NCBI RefSeq assembly: GCF_012273015.1
Contig: NZ_CP050954.1
Span: forward strand, 2,458,001-2,522,000
DNA from: Hymenobacter sp. BT18
Lineage (GTDB): Bacteria; Bacteroidota; Bacteroidia; Cytophagales; Hymenobacteraceae
Direction of reading: 5' to 3'
DNA: 64,000 bases
A program made the position numbers and the translations under genes. Of this stretch, positions 34,714-43,999 are shown piece after piece. The notes under the pieces were generated by a model. That model made no database searches. It was not told the DNA's origin and was given only the letters and a program-made list of their open reading frames with translations. Each line of letters starts with the position of its first letter. Position 1 is the stretch's first letter.

Positions 34714-35820
34714 ATGAACTCCCAAACCGCAACTCCGCAAACGCCCGAACCGATGCAGTCGGCCCTCTTCAACCGCCAGCCCAACGACAAGCCCTACCTG
34801 ATTTCGGGGCCGTGCTCGGCCGAAACCGAGGAGCAGGTACTCGAAACCTGCCAGCGCCTGGCCGCCACCGGCAAGGTGCAAGCGTTGCGCGCCGGTATCT
34901 GGAAGCCCCGCACCAAGCCCGGCGGCTTCGAAGGCGTAGGCACCAAGGGCCTGCCCTGGCTTAAAAAGGCCAGTGAGCTAACGGGCCTGCCAGTGGCGGT
35001 GGAAGTAGCCACGGCCAAGCACGTGGAGGACTGCCTCGCCTTCGGGGTAGACATCATGTGGGTGGGTGCCCGCACCACTGGTAACCCGTTTTCGGTGCAG
35101 GAAATTGCCAACGTGCTGCGCGGGGTGCAGGTGCCCGTGCTGGTGAAAAACCCGATTCACCCCGAGCTGGAGCTGTGGGTGGGCGCCGTGGAGCGCCTCC
35201 AGAAAGCCGGCCTGGAGCAGGTAGGCCTCATTCACCGCGGCTTCTCAAGCTACGGCAACACCGACTTCCGCAACGCCCCCATGTGGCACCTGCCCATTGA
35301 GATGAAGCGCCGTTTCCCCGATATGCCCTTGCTCTGCGACCCCAGCCACATCTGCGGCCGCCGCGACACGCTGTTCGCCGTAGCCCAGCAGGCCCTAAAC
35401 CTGGGCTTTGATGGCAACATGATTGAAAGCCACATCGACCCCGACAACGCCTGGAGCGACGCCAAGCAGCAGATTACGCCCGAGGTGCTGGGCCAGCTGA
35501 TTGAAGACCTGGTGTGGCGCCACGAAACCACCGACCAGCGCGAGTTCCTGACGGCGCTGGCCGGCTTCCGGGAGCAAATCAACCAGCTCGATGCCGAGAT
35601 TATTCAGCTGCTGGGCCGCCGCATGGGCATTGCCGAGAAGATCGGGCAGTACAAAAAGGAAAACGACATCACCATTCTGCAAACCAACCGCTGGAACGAA
35701 GTGCTGGAGCGCAGCCTGCGCCAGGGCGCCTCGGTGGGCCTGACGCCGGAGTTTGTAGAGCAGTATCTGGCCGCCGTACACCTGGAGTCTATTACCCACC
35801 AGAACAAGGTAATGGGCTAA
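34714..35820 (+). CDS. bifunctional DAHP synthase / chorismate mutase
   Basis: The N-terminal ~265 residues are a type I-beta DAHP synthase: LISGPCSAETEEQ, AGIWKPRTKPGGFEG, WVGARTTGNPFSVQEI, PVLVKNPIHPEL and LCDPSHICGRRD. The C-terminal ~90 residues are an AroQ-type chorismate mutase (FREQINQLDAEIIQLLGRRM). Total length is 368. This fusion is known in Bacteroidota (for example Prevotella nigrescens), where prephenate inhibits the synthase. It supplies both entry to the shikimate pathway and prephenate for the pheA and tyrA products. Confidence 0.96.
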   Translation: MNSQTATPQTPEPMQSALFNRQPNDKPYLISGPCSAETEEQVLETCQRLAATGKVQALRAGIWKPRTKPGGFEGVGTKGLPWLKKASELTGLPVAVEVATAKHVEDCLAFGVDIMWVGARTTGNPFSVQEIANVLRGVQVPVLVKNPIHPELELWVGAVERLQKAGLEQVGLIHRGFSSYGNTDFRNAPMWHLPIEMKRRFPDMPLLCDPSHICGRRDTLFAVAQQALNLGFDGNMIESHIDPDNAWSDAKQQITPEVLGQLIEDLVWRHETTDQREFLTALAGFREQINQLDAEIIQLLGRRMGIAEKIGQYKKENDITILQTNRWNEVLERSLRQGASVGLTPEFVEQYLAAVHLESITHQNKVMG

Positions 35821-35861
35821 GATTTTAGGTGTCTAGCATTAGTTGACAGTTGTTTGTCAGC

Positions 35862-35966
35862 TGTTATGCTGAGCAACGCGAAGGACCTTTTTACGTCAGA
35901 ACGACCTCGTATTAACGACAGTCGCGCGGGCGTGAGAAGGTCCTTCGCGTTGCTCAGGATGACAAC
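35862..35966. repeat. dispersed inverted repeat, divergent copy C
   Basis: Left arm 35862-35890 (TGTTATGCTGAGCAACGCGA...) and right arm from about 35935 (...GCGTTGCTCAGGATGACAACA) pair over about 28 bp with few mismatches. It shares the TTATGCTGAGC/GCTCAGGATGAC ends with copies A, B and D but has a different inner sequence. It follows the DAHP synthase stop and may act as a terminator. Confidence 0.75.
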
Positions 35967-36022
35967 AACTCGGAATGCAAAACCATCACCCGGAAACCAG
36001 AAACTAGAAACTACCTTGCATC

Positions 36023-37414
36023 ATGCTCTTCTATACCGTGATGAAGCCCCTGGTGCAGGTGGCGCTTCGTGTCTTTTTCCGTCAGCTGGAAGTTCGCAAC
36101 CCCAAGCGGCTGCAGATGCCCGGGCCGCTGCTGATTGTGGGCAACCACCCCAATACGCTGATGGACCCGCTGGTAGTGGCCATCAACCGCCGCGACCCTA
36201 TTGCCTTTCTGGCCAAGAGCACGTTTTTTCAGAACCCCATCGTGAAAGCCATTATGGAATCGGGCAACTCCATTCCGATTTACCGGCGGCAGGATGTGGA
36301 AACCGGGGCCGAGAAGCTCACGCCCGAGCAGCTGGCTGCCCAGAACGAAGCCATCTTCGGGCGCTGCTACGACTACTTCGACCGGCGTGGCACCATCATG
36401 ATTTTTCCGGAGGGCAGCAGTATTCAGGAGCGGCGCCTGCGGCCCCTTAAAACCGGGGCCGCCCGCATTGCCCTGGGCGCCGAAGCCCGCCGCGGCTTTC
36501 AGCTGGGCCTGCAGATTCTACCCGTCGGCATCAACTACTTCGACCCGCAGCGCTTTCGCTCCGATGCGTTTCTGAACGTGGGGCCGCCCATTCAGGTGGC
36601 CGATTATGCCGCTCAGTACCAGCAAGACCCCGAAGCCGCCGCCGATGCGCTGACGGAGGAAATCCGCCAGCGCATGGAAGTGCGCTTGGTGATTACGCGC
36701 GACGCGGCCGAGGATGAGCTAAGCCAGCAGGTGGAGCGCACGTTTGGCTCCCACCTCAACCCCGACGACGACCCCAATACCCTCTACGACAATTTCCAGC
36801 TGAGTCGCACCGTGCAGCAGGGCATCCTGTACTTTGAGCAGCACGACCCTACCCGCCTGGCCGAAGTGCGTGGGCAGCTCTCAGCCTACCTCCAAGAGCT
36901 GCGCCAGCTGGGCCTGACGGATGAGGCCCTGGACTCGAGCCGGCAGCGGACCGGCAACCGGCTGTCGAGGGCGGCGGAAGCCACGCTGCGGCTGGTGCTG
37001 GGCTTCCCGCTTTACCTCTACGGAGCCGTCAACAACTACCTGCCCTACAAGCTGCCCTCGATGGTAGCGCGTCGGGCCACCAAAGATGCCGAGTTTGTGG
37101 CGCCCATTATGCTGGTGACGGGCATGCTCACCTTCAGCCTGGGCTACGTGTTGCAGACCATGCTGGTGCACCATTTCACCCAGGACTGGCGCTGGACCAC
37201 GCTTTACGCCCTAAGCCTGGCCCCCACTGGCTTTTATGCGCTGAGCTACTGGAACAACTTGGCGGCGCGGTTGCGCCGGCTGCGGGCGTTGCGGCTGCTG
37301 CAAAAGCAGCGTCCCCGCATGGAGCAGCTGCACCAGCGGCGCAGCCGCATTCTGCAACTCCTGAATGAAGCCCGTGAAGCCTATTTGGCCGCGCGTAAAG
37401 CCAAGCGGGCCTGA
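36023..37414 (+). CDS. 1-acyl-glycerol-3-phosphate acyltransferase-like (PlsC family) protein
   Basis: The 463-residue protein has the acyltransferase motifs NHPNTLMD (H-x4-D), FPEGSS and PVGINYFDP, so it probably transfers acyl groups to a glycerol-phosphate-type acceptor. Unlike short PlsC proteins it has a ~200-residue C-terminal part with two or three hydrophobic segments (near 320-400) and a Lys/Arg-rich tail. The start is the ATG at 36023; M7 is possible. Confidence 0.88.
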   Translation: MLFYTVMKPLVQVALRVFFRQLEVRNPKRLQMPGPLLIVGNHPNTLMDPLVVAINRRDPIAFLAKSTFFQNPIVKAIMESGNSIPIYRRQDVETGAEKLTPEQLAAQNEAIFGRCYDYFDRRGTIMIFPEGSSIQERRLRPLKTGAARIALGAEARRGFQLGLQILPVGINYFDPQRFRSDAFLNVGPPIQVADYAAQYQQDPEAAADALTEEIRQRMEVRLVITRDAAEDELSQQVERTFGSHLNPDDDPNTLYDNFQLSRTVQQGILYFEQHDPTRLAEVRGQLSAYLQELRQLGLTDEALDSSRQRTGNRLSRAAEATLRLVLGFPLYLYGAVNNYLPYKLPSMVARRATKDAEFVAPIMLVTGMLTFSLGYVLQTMLVHHFTQDWRWTTLYALSLAPTGFYALSYWNNLAARLRRLRALRLLQKQRPRMEQLHQRRSRILQLLNEAREAYLAARKAKRA

Positions 37415-37424
37415 TCGGTAATCC

Positions 37425-38078
37425 TTAAAAGTCGAGCTTGAGGCCGAGGCTAAGCACCAGGACATCTGCGGGGGAAAGGCCGCTGCGGTTTTGCGCGTAG
37501 CTGATCAGGTATAGGTCGTTGCTGCTAAGCTCATAGTAAGCAGAAAGCAGGCGGGAGCGGCCGGAGGGCGTTTCCGGGAGCCGGTAGCCAATGCGGCTGC
37601 CCAGCAAGGGCCCTACCCGCGTGTCGGTGGAAAACCAGTAGTAGCCTTTGGTGTACTGCCCGGCCTCCTCGTCGTTGATGGTGCCGTGGGTGTAGCTGAA
37701 GTACGCGCCCACCATCAGGGGACGCACCTGCCACTTTTTGCCCACCGGCAGCACCCAGGGCGAGTAAAGGAACTTGGCCGAGGCCAGGGAAAGGGTGGAC
37801 CCGGCGTACTTCTTCGGTACGTAGCCCACCAGAATATCCAGGTCGGCGTGGTCGCGCCAGAACGTGTAGCCGGCTCCGGCGGCCACCATGCCCAGACCAC
37901 CGCCGGTTTGCAGCACCAGATGGCGTGGGCGGTACCAGGGAGTAAGGTTGGCCGAGGCAGCCTTGCCGGCCAGGGTATCCGGAGCCGTCTGCAGTACTTC
38001 AGTATCCGGGGCGACGGGAGCAGCCAGCGCCGAAAGGGGCAGGGCCGCCAGGGCGGCCAAAAATAGACGCTGTATCAT
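37425..38078 (-). CDS. putative outer-membrane beta-barrel protein
   Basis: The 217-residue protein has a signal peptide (LAALAALPLSALAAP). The beta-rich body (HLVLQTGGGLGMVAAGAGYTFW, MVGAYFSYTHGTIN) ends in GLKLDF, with a terminal Phe as in barrel proteins. I know no family name. Its start overlaps the stop of the metallophosphoesterase gene by 1 bp (TAATG), so the two are a transcriptional and probably translational unit. Confidence 0.78.
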   Translation of the reverse strand: MIQRLFLAALAALPLSALAAPVAPDTEVLQTAPDTLAGKAASANLTPWYRPRHLVLQTGGGLGMVAAGAGYTFWRDHADLDILVGYVPKKYAGSTLSLASAKFLYSPWVLPVGKKWQVRPLMVGAYFSYTHGTINDEEAGQYTKGYYWFSTDTRVGPLLGSRIGYRLPETPSGRSRLLSAYYELSSNDLYLISYAQNRSGLSPADVLVLSLGLKLDF

Positions 38079-38899
38079 TAGAACTGCACACGTTTAAGCC
38101 GAAATTCCTTGTCCCCCCATACCGTCATTACCACATATTCCCGCTCTTCGAACGCGGCGGAGTTGACGTAGGTAACGCCATCATTGAAGGGCTGGCCGAT
38201 GCTGAAAGAATGGCGGTGGCCGTTCATCTCGAACACCAGGCGCGGGGCTTCCCGCAGCGCCTGAACGTAGCCGTCGCGCAAGGCGGGGTCGAAATCCCCA
38301 TCCTGGGGCGGCACGTGGGACACAATGATCTGGCGGCGGGTAGAGTTGTCGGCCAGCTGCTGCTGCACCCAGGGCAGGTCCGGCACGAGGCCGTTGAAGT
38401 TGTACTCGCGGCCGTTCGTGTCGGTCATGATGAACCGGGTGTCGGCGTACGTAAAGGCGTAGTTGAGGGGGCCAAAGATGTGCTGGTAGGCTTCCCGGCC
38501 GTTGCCCACCTGGTCGTGGTTGCCGATGACGGTGAGATACGGCACGTTGAGCTTGCGCAGGTGGTCGTCTACCCAGCGCATTTCGCGGCCCAGCCCAAAG
38601 TCCGAAATATCCCCCGCCACCACCATAAACTGGATGCCGGGCTGCTGGTTCACGCTCTTCACCAGGTCTTCGGCATCGTCGTAGAAGCGTTGGGAGTCGC
38701 CGGTGAACACGAAGCGCAGCGTATCCTCGGTGGGTGGCTGCTGCTGCAGGCGGGCCAGGTTTTTGGCCGTGAGGTCTTGCTGGTCGCCGGGGGAGCGGTA
38801 GTCGTTGGGACTGAATTCCAATAGGTCGGAGCAGCCGGTGAGCAGCAGCCCCAGGGCAGCCGGAACAAGCGGCCGCAAAAAAGGTAAAGAGAGGGGCAT
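38078..38899 (-). CDS. metallophosphoesterase lipoprotein
   Basis: From the ATG at 38899 (the GTG at 38905 is 6 bp upstream) the 273-residue protein has a lipoprotein signal (LGLLLTGC). The calcineurin-like motifs are in order: TGDSQRF, VVAGDISDFG, VIGNHDQVG, IVSHVPPQDGD and NGHRHSF. It probably hydrolyses phosphomonoesters or diesters at the cell surface or in the periplasm. It is the first gene of a two-gene unit with the barrel protein. Confidence 0.9.
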   Translation of the reverse strand: MPLSLPFLRPLVPAALGLLLTGCSDLLEFSPNDYRSPGDQQDLTAKNLARLQQQPPTEDTLRFVFTGDSQRFYDDAEDLVKSVNQQPGIQFMVVAGDISDFGLGREMRWVDDHLRKLNVPYLTVIGNHDQVGNGREAYQHIFGPLNYAFTYADTRFIMTDTNGREYNFNGLVPDLPWVQQQLADNSTRRQIIVSHVPPQDGDFDPALRDGYVQALREAPRLVFEMNGHRHSFSIGQPFNDGVTYVNSAAFEEREYVVMTVWGDKEFRLKRVQF

Positions 38900-39135
38900 A
38901 GCCACAGCACAAAAATCACAAAACCGCAGCCTCCCGGGAGGCCACAGACGCGGTATATACCGGTCGGCGGATGTAATAGTTGGGTTTTGTAGCTCAGCCG
39001 TAGTGCGTCATCGGCGGCGCGTTTCCGAAAAAAAGCCGCAGATGAAGATCTTAGCGCCTATCTGGGAAGGAAAAGAAAAAAGGCGTTTCCGAGTCGTGGG
39101 CGGTACTCGCCGACGCGTGGGAAAGCCTGGTCTGG

Positions 39136-40791
39136 TTACTCGTCCAGGTATTGATGCACAAACTTGATGGCCATGCTGCCCTCGCCCACGGCCGAGGCTA
39201 CGCGGGCCATAGCGCCGGCGCGGCTGTCGCCGGCCGCGAAGATGCCGGGAATGCAGGTTTCCAGGGCGTAGGGTTCCCGCTGGCGCTTCCAGCTGCTAGC
39301 GTAGCGCGGGTCCTGCACCAGGTCGCGGCCGGTGAGCACGTAGCCCCGCCCATCGCAAATCACCTGTTCGCACACCCACTCGGTGCTGGGTCGGGCCCCA
39401 ATGAACACGAAGAGGGCCCGCGCGGGCCGCGCCTCTTCCTCTCCGTTCCGGCTGATTACTACGGTTTCGAGGTGGTCCTGGCCCCGCACGGCGGCTACCT
39501 GGGTGTGCGGCAGAATCTCAATATTGGGGGTGCGCCCGATCTGCTCAATCAGGTAGGCCGACATGCTCGCCGCCAGGGACTCGCCCCGGATGAGGATGTA
39601 CACGCGCCGGGCATACGTAGCCAGGTACATGGCCGCCTGCCCGGCCGAGTTGCCCCCACCCACGATGTACACGTCCTGCTCCTGGCAGGAGCGGGCCTCG
39701 GTGCGGGCCGCGCCATAGTACACCCCGGCCCCGGTCAGCTGGTCGATGCCGGGGACTTCCAGGGTGCGGTAGCTCACGCCCGTGGTCAGCACCACGGCCC
39801 GGGTGCGCACCTCGTTACCATTGCTCAGCGTCAGTACTTTATAGCCGTCCTTCACGCAGAGGTTGGTTACTTCCTGTGGGGCCAGAAACTCGGCCCCCAG
39901 CCGCACCGCCTGCGCCCAGGCGCGGTGGGCCAGCTCGGTGCCGCTCAGGCCCGTCGGGAAACCCAGGTAATTTTCGATGCGTGAGGAAGTGCCCGCCTGT
40001 CCACCCGGCGACTCCCGCTCGATAATGAGCGTCTTTAGCCCTTCAGAGGCGCCATATACGGCTGCGGCCAGCCCGGACGGCCCGGCCCCAATCACCACTA
40101 CATCGTACAGCTCCTGGGTGGCGGCAATGGCCAAGCCCATCTTTTCGGCTACGGCGGCGCGCTCGGGCCGGGCCAGGGCGGTGCCGTCTTCAAACACCAC
40201 TACGGGTAGGTCGGCGGTGGTGAGGCCTACGCGGGCCAGCAGAGCCGCGGCTTCAGGCTGGGCCTCGAAGTCGAGCCACTGAAACGCCACCATGTAGCCC
40301 GCCAAGAAGTCCTTGAGTGCGTGGGAAAGCGGCGACCATTGAAACCCGATCAGGCGGATGCCCTGAAACCGGGGCTGGTGCGTGGCCTGCCACGCGCTCA
40401 GCAAATCGTGCAGGGTAGGGTAGAGCAGCTGCTGGGGCGGGTCCCAGGGCTTCATGAGGTAGTAGTCGAGGCGGGCGTGGTTGATGGCGCGGATAGCGGC
40501 CTCCGTGTCGGCGTAGGCCGTGAGCAGCACCCGCCGCGCCTGGGGAAACAAAGCCCGCACCTGCTCCAGCAGCTCCACGCCTTCCATCTCGGGCATGCGC
40601 TGATCGGCCACTACCAGCGCCAGGGACTCATTACGCACTTGCAGCTCGCGCAGGGTGGCCAGGGCTTCGGCCCCGGAGTTGGCCCGCAGCACCCGGTAGT
40701 CGCGCCGAAACTCCTGGCGCAAATCCCGGTCGATGGCGGCCAGCACTTGGAGGTCATCATCAACGGCCAGGATAACGGGTTTCTTTTCCAT
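39136..40791 (-). CDS. response regulator fused to thioredoxin-reductase-like flavoprotein
   Basis: The 551-residue fusion has a receiver domain at about 1-125 (VILAVDDDLQ, VVADQRMPEMEG with the phospho-Asp, YYLMKPWD). A linker with a thioredoxin-like segment follows, then an FAD/NAD(P) domain at about 230-545 (VVVIGAGPSGLAAAVYG, GGQAGTSSRIENYLGFP, VYIVGGGNSAGQAAMYLA, GIFAAGDSRAGAMARV). The CxxC of thioredoxin reductase is absent; its place reads VYYGAARTEARS. It should therefore transfer electrons to something other than a dithiol in cis. It sits downstream of the cNMP-domain kinase, its likely partner. Confidence 0.9.
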   Translation of the reverse strand: MEKKPVILAVDDDLQVLAAIDRDLRQEFRRDYRVLRANSGAEALATLRELQVRNESLALVVADQRMPEMEGVELLEQVRALFPQARRVLLTAYADTEAAIRAINHARLDYYLMKPWDPPQQLLYPTLHDLLSAWQATHQPRFQGIRLIGFQWSPLSHALKDFLAGYMVAFQWLDFEAQPEAAALLARVGLTTADLPVVVFEDGTALARPERAAVAEKMGLAIAATQELYDVVVIGAGPSGLAAAVYGASEGLKTLIIERESPGGQAGTSSRIENYLGFPTGLSGTELAHRAWAQAVRLGAEFLAPQEVTNLCVKDGYKVLTLSNGNEVRTRAVVLTTGVSYRTLEVPGIDQLTGAGVYYGAARTEARSCQEQDVYIVGGGNSAGQAAMYLATYARRVYILIRGESLAASMSAYLIEQIGRTPNIEILPHTQVAAVRGQDHLETVVISRNGEEEARPARALFVFIGARPSTEWVCEQVICDGRGYVLTGRDLVQDPRYASSWKRQREPYALETCIPGIFAAGDSRAGAMARVASAVGEGSMAIKFVHQYLDE

Positions 40792-41029
40792 AGGTCAGGA
40801 GGATACTAGGTGAAGAGAGAATAGGGGCAGCCATAGCAAGCAGGCATATGCATCAGGCTTTCGTGTTGACCAGTGCGTAAAGCAAGGCAGCTCATGGCTT
40901 TCTTTTGTGCAAATTTTAGATACGCTTGTTGGTATCCAAAACGGCGTGTTTCCGAGAAGGCACCGAGAAGGCACCCCGAATCTTCCTCGGAACCACTCCC
41001 TAAGAAAAATACTACCCAGGCAGAGTGCC

Positions 41030-42424
41030 TTAGCTCAGCACCGGCAGCCAGGCGCAAAACTCGGTTTGGCCGGGCTGGGAGCGGAGCTCAAGCCGGCCGC
41101 CGTGGTCCCGGATAATGCGCTGGGCAATGTCGAGCCCCAACCCCGTGCCTTCGCCGGCCTGCTTGGTGGTGAAGAACGGTTCAAAGATATGCGGCAATAC
41201 CTCAGGCGGAATGCCGGGGCCATTATCGATGATGTATACCTGTACAAAGCTGCCCTGCTGCCGGGTGCGCACCTCCAGGCGCCCGCCTAGGGGCAGCACG
41301 TCCAGGGCGTTGTCGAGCAGATTGGTCCACACTTGGTTGAGGGAGCTCACCTGCCCCCGGATAGGGGGAAGCTGGGGCGCAAAGTCGCGCACCAGTTGAA
41401 TCTGCCGCTCGCGCAGGCGGTAGCTCAGGATGTTGAGGGTGCTTTCGAGGCCAGCCTGTACGCTGAGGGAGGCATACTCCGCACCCCGGTCCATGTGGGA
41501 GTAGGTTTTCACGTTGCTCACCAGCGTGCTGATGCGCCCGGAGGCCTCTTGCACGTCGCGCAGCAGGCAGCGCGAGGTCAGCTGGCTTTCCAGCCAGGCC
41601 AGGGCTGCGGGCCGGGCCTCGGGAGGCAAGGAGGCAGCCAGAGGCACCAGCTCTTCGCGGGTGCGGCCCGCTTCCAGCAGGGAGGCGGCCAGCCGGTAGC
41701 CGTCGGGCACGCCCTGGGTTTCCAGCCAATCGGCCAGCAGGTCTTCCTCATCGGCGCACTCCAGGGCCGTAAAGCCTCCCCGGTTTTCAGTGCCGGCGGG
41801 CTCGGCCAACGCTACGAGGGCCGCCAGGGCCTCCGGCGAAGGGCAGTGCTGCACTAGGGCAGTCAGCAGGGCCGGCTGCTGCTGCACCCGGTCGGTGAGG
41901 GCCTGGGCCGCCCGCCCGATGGCCGCGGTAGGATTGTTAAGCTCGTGGGCCAGCCCGGCTGAGAGCTTGCCCAGGGCGCGCAGCTTCTCGTCGCGCTCCT
42001 GGGCGCGGGCCTCGTCGCGGGCCCGGTCGCTCATGGCACTTACCAGACGCTGCACCAGCTCGGGGCTCACCTGCTCCAGCTCCGGGAACAAGTTACGGTG
42101 CAGCACAAACAGCACCGTGGGTCCGGTGGCTACGCCGTACCCGCTGATGGTGCGCAGGCGGGAGTAGGGCAGTACGCCGCTGATCTGGCCGGCCTCCAGC
42201 CGGAACCCCGGCTCCCGCTGCCCATTTACCATCCGAAAAAACTGCAGGCCCCCTGCCAGAATGGCCATCATGTACTCCGCTGGCTCGCCGGGCCGGGTAA
42301 TTTCTTGCTGGTCGGCAAACGTGCGCCGCTCACCGTGGGCGAGCAGCCAGTCGTACGTGGCAGGGGGCAGATCTGCCAGCAGGGGCAGACGCGCAAGGTC
42401 GGCGGGCGTAAGGGGAGCAGGCAT
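41030..42424 (-). CDS. sensor histidine kinase with N-terminal cyclic nucleotide-binding-like domain
   Basis: From the ATG at 42424 the 464-residue cytoplasmic kinase has no membrane segment. It has a Crp-like beta-roll (about 1-125: ERRTFADQQEITRPGEPAEYM), an H-box LSAGLAHELNNPTAAIG (His about 157), a helical insert, and the HATPase boxes NLLDNALDVLP, DNGPGIP and GEGTGLGLDIAQRI. It likely responds to an intracellular small molecule or protein and phosphorylates the response-regulator/flavoprotein encoded 238 bp downstream. The 54-bp upstream extension is unlikely. Confidence 0.9.
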   Translation of the reverse strand: MPAPLTPADLARLPLLADLPPATYDWLLAHGERRTFADQQEITRPGEPAEYMMAILAGGLQFFRMVNGQREPGFRLEAGQISGVLPYSRLRTISGYGVATGPTVLFVLHRNLFPELEQVSPELVQRLVSAMSDRARDEARAQERDEKLRALGKLSAGLAHELNNPTAAIGRAAQALTDRVQQQPALLTALVQHCPSPEALAALVALAEPAGTENRGGFTALECADEEDLLADWLETQGVPDGYRLAASLLEAGRTREELVPLAASLPPEARPAALAWLESQLTSRCLLRDVQEASGRISTLVSNVKTYSHMDRGAEYASLSVQAGLESTLNILSYRLRERQIQLVRDFAPQLPPIRGQVSSLNQVWTNLLDNALDVLPLGGRLEVRTRQQGSFVQVYIIDNGPGIPPEVLPHIFEPFFTTKQAGEGTGLGLDIAQRIIRDHGGRLELRSQPGQTEFCAWLPVLS

Positions 42425-42499
42425 AGCACGCACAGCAGAAGTAGGCCGTGTGGCTACAACTACCGAACTACGAAGCAAGTTTGCAAGCCCGGGAGCAGC

Positions 42500-43963
42500 T
42501 TACTCGCGCTCCAGCTTCAGGGTGCGCCGGCCACTGGGCGTTTGCACCGTCAGCACGTAAAGGCCCTTGGGCAGGTTGTCGAGCTCGGCCAGCGTAACAT
42601 CGTGGGCCCCGGGGGGCAAAGTCCGCTGCCGGCGCACTACTTCCCGGCCCACGGCATCGTGCAGCACAAACGTAGCTGGTCCGCCGACCATGCCGGCCAC
42701 GCGCACCACCAGGCTGGAGCCGAAGGGGTTGGGGTAAGCCTGCACGCTGTAGGCCGCCGGCACGCTGTAGGTTACCGGGCGCACTTCCGAAAGGTGGGCG
42801 CTTCCGTCCTCGTCTACCTGCCGAAGGCGGTAATACACTACGGGAGCCCCATAGCGGCTGAGGTTAGCATCGGTGAAGGCGTACTCGTGGCGCTGAGAAC
42901 TAGTGCCGGCTCCGCGCACTGTACCAATAGCGCGGAAGCTTAGCCCGTCGGTGCCGGCTTCTACCTCAAACCGATTATTGCGCAGCTCGGAGGCAGTAGC
43001 CCAGCGCAGCACCGCCGCCGGGCCGCGGCGCTCGGCCGTAAAGCTCAGAAGGCTAACGGGCAGCGGATTAGCCGCGTTGGAGATGGTAAGGTAGCCGAGG
43101 CTCTGGCCCGTAGCGGGAGCAGTAAACGTAAGACTGCGCACCAGCGTGGTGGCATCCTGGGTGGCAGGGGCACTGCTGCCAGCGGGTGCCCACGCGGTGG
43201 GGCCGCTGGCACTGTACCAGCCCTGAGCGTTGCTGAAATCGGCCAAGCCGTTGTCGTCGTCGGGTAGCCACTGCAGGGTGACGGCCAGGGGCCCGGCTGG
43301 CTGGGTGGCAGTGACCACGTTCCAGATCCGGTCGATGCCCTGGAGGCTGGTGTTGGCCGCGTTTACGCCGTAACTCAGCCCTGCCGTTTGCAGGCCGGCC
43401 GTGCGTGTCACCACCACCATGCCCAGAGAGGTGCGGTCTAGGATAAGGCCATTGCCGAAGTCCTGCAGGCCAGAGCCGTTGTTGTCCACCACGCTCAGGT
43501 TGCCCTGCACGTAGCGGCCCACGGCCTCGCCCGAAAGGGTAGCCCCATCGGCTAGCGTAATGGCCGAGGTGGCGCTGGTGCGTACCATGCCTTGCGTCAG
43601 CAGCAGCTGCCCGCCAACGGTGAGGTTGGTGGGCACGCTCAGGATATTGCTGCCGGCCGCGCCCGTGTTGCTCACGGTCAGGTAACCGACGGTAGCCGTA
43701 CCGGGGGTGAAGGTTTGGTTGGCCGCGCCGGCAAACACCAGGGTACCCGGCGAAGTAAGGGCCCCGGTATTTGTCAGGTCCCCCGTAACTTGAACCGTGC
43801 CCGCGTTGGTGAGGGTACTGGCTGCCTGGTTGTCGAGGCTGCCACTTACGTACAGCGTTGCCCCGGCCCCCACCGTTAGCTGGGCACCGGCATTGGTAAG
43901 CGTTTGTGCAGCGACTGTGCCAGCAAGCAGCAGTAGCAGTGAAAGAGAGGAAACGTGTTTCAT
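42500..43963 (-). CDS. secreted protein with T9SS type A sorting domain
   Basis: The 487-residue protein has a signal peptide (SLLLLLAGTVAAQ). The N-terminal half has repeats of the type GAGATLYVSGSLDNQAAS and LTNAGTVQVTGDLTNTG, a beta-helix-like stack. A fibronectin-like block begins VSLLSFTAERRGPAAVLRW. The C-terminal sorting domain starts AYPNPFGSSLVVRV and ends KGLYVLTVQTPSGRRTLKL. Such proteins are exported by the T9SS and anchored or released outside. It is downstream of the tail-fibre adhesin gene with a 36-bp gap. Confidence 0.92.
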   Translation of the reverse strand: MKHVSSLSLLLLLAGTVAAQTLTNAGAQLTVGAGATLYVSGSLDNQAASTLTNAGTVQVTGDLTNTGALTSPGTLVFAGAANQTFTPGTATVGYLTVSNTGAAGSNILSVPTNLTVGGQLLLTQGMVRTSATSAITLADGATLSGEAVGRYVQGNLSVVDNNGSGLQDFGNGLILDRTSLGMVVVTRTAGLQTAGLSYGVNAANTSLQGIDRIWNVVTATQPAGPLAVTLQWLPDDDNGLADFSNAQGWYSASGPTAWAPAGSSAPATQDATTLVRSLTFTAPATGQSLGYLTISNAANPLPVSLLSFTAERRGPAAVLRWATASELRNNRFEVEAGTDGLSFRAIGTVRGAGTSSQRHEYAFTDANLSRYGAPVVYYRLRQVDEDGSAHLSEVRPVTYSVPAAYSVQAYPNPFGSSLVVRVAGMVGGPATFVLHDAVGREVVRRQRTLPPGAHDVTLAELDNLPKGLYVLTVQTPSGRRTLKLERE

Positions 43964-43999
43964 ACAACGGCGCGCTACGAATAATCGAAGATAAGAATA

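Noticed and set aside
38975..39020. TTTGTAGCTCAGCCGTAGTGCGTC resembles the D-arm of a tRNA.
   Set aside because: No matching acceptor stem, anticodon arm or T-arm follows within tRNA distance.
40940..40975. CGAGAAGGCAC appears twice in tandem upstream of the response-regulator gene.
   Set aside because: Only two 11-bp copies, with no paired element or link to a promoter; too little to call an operator.
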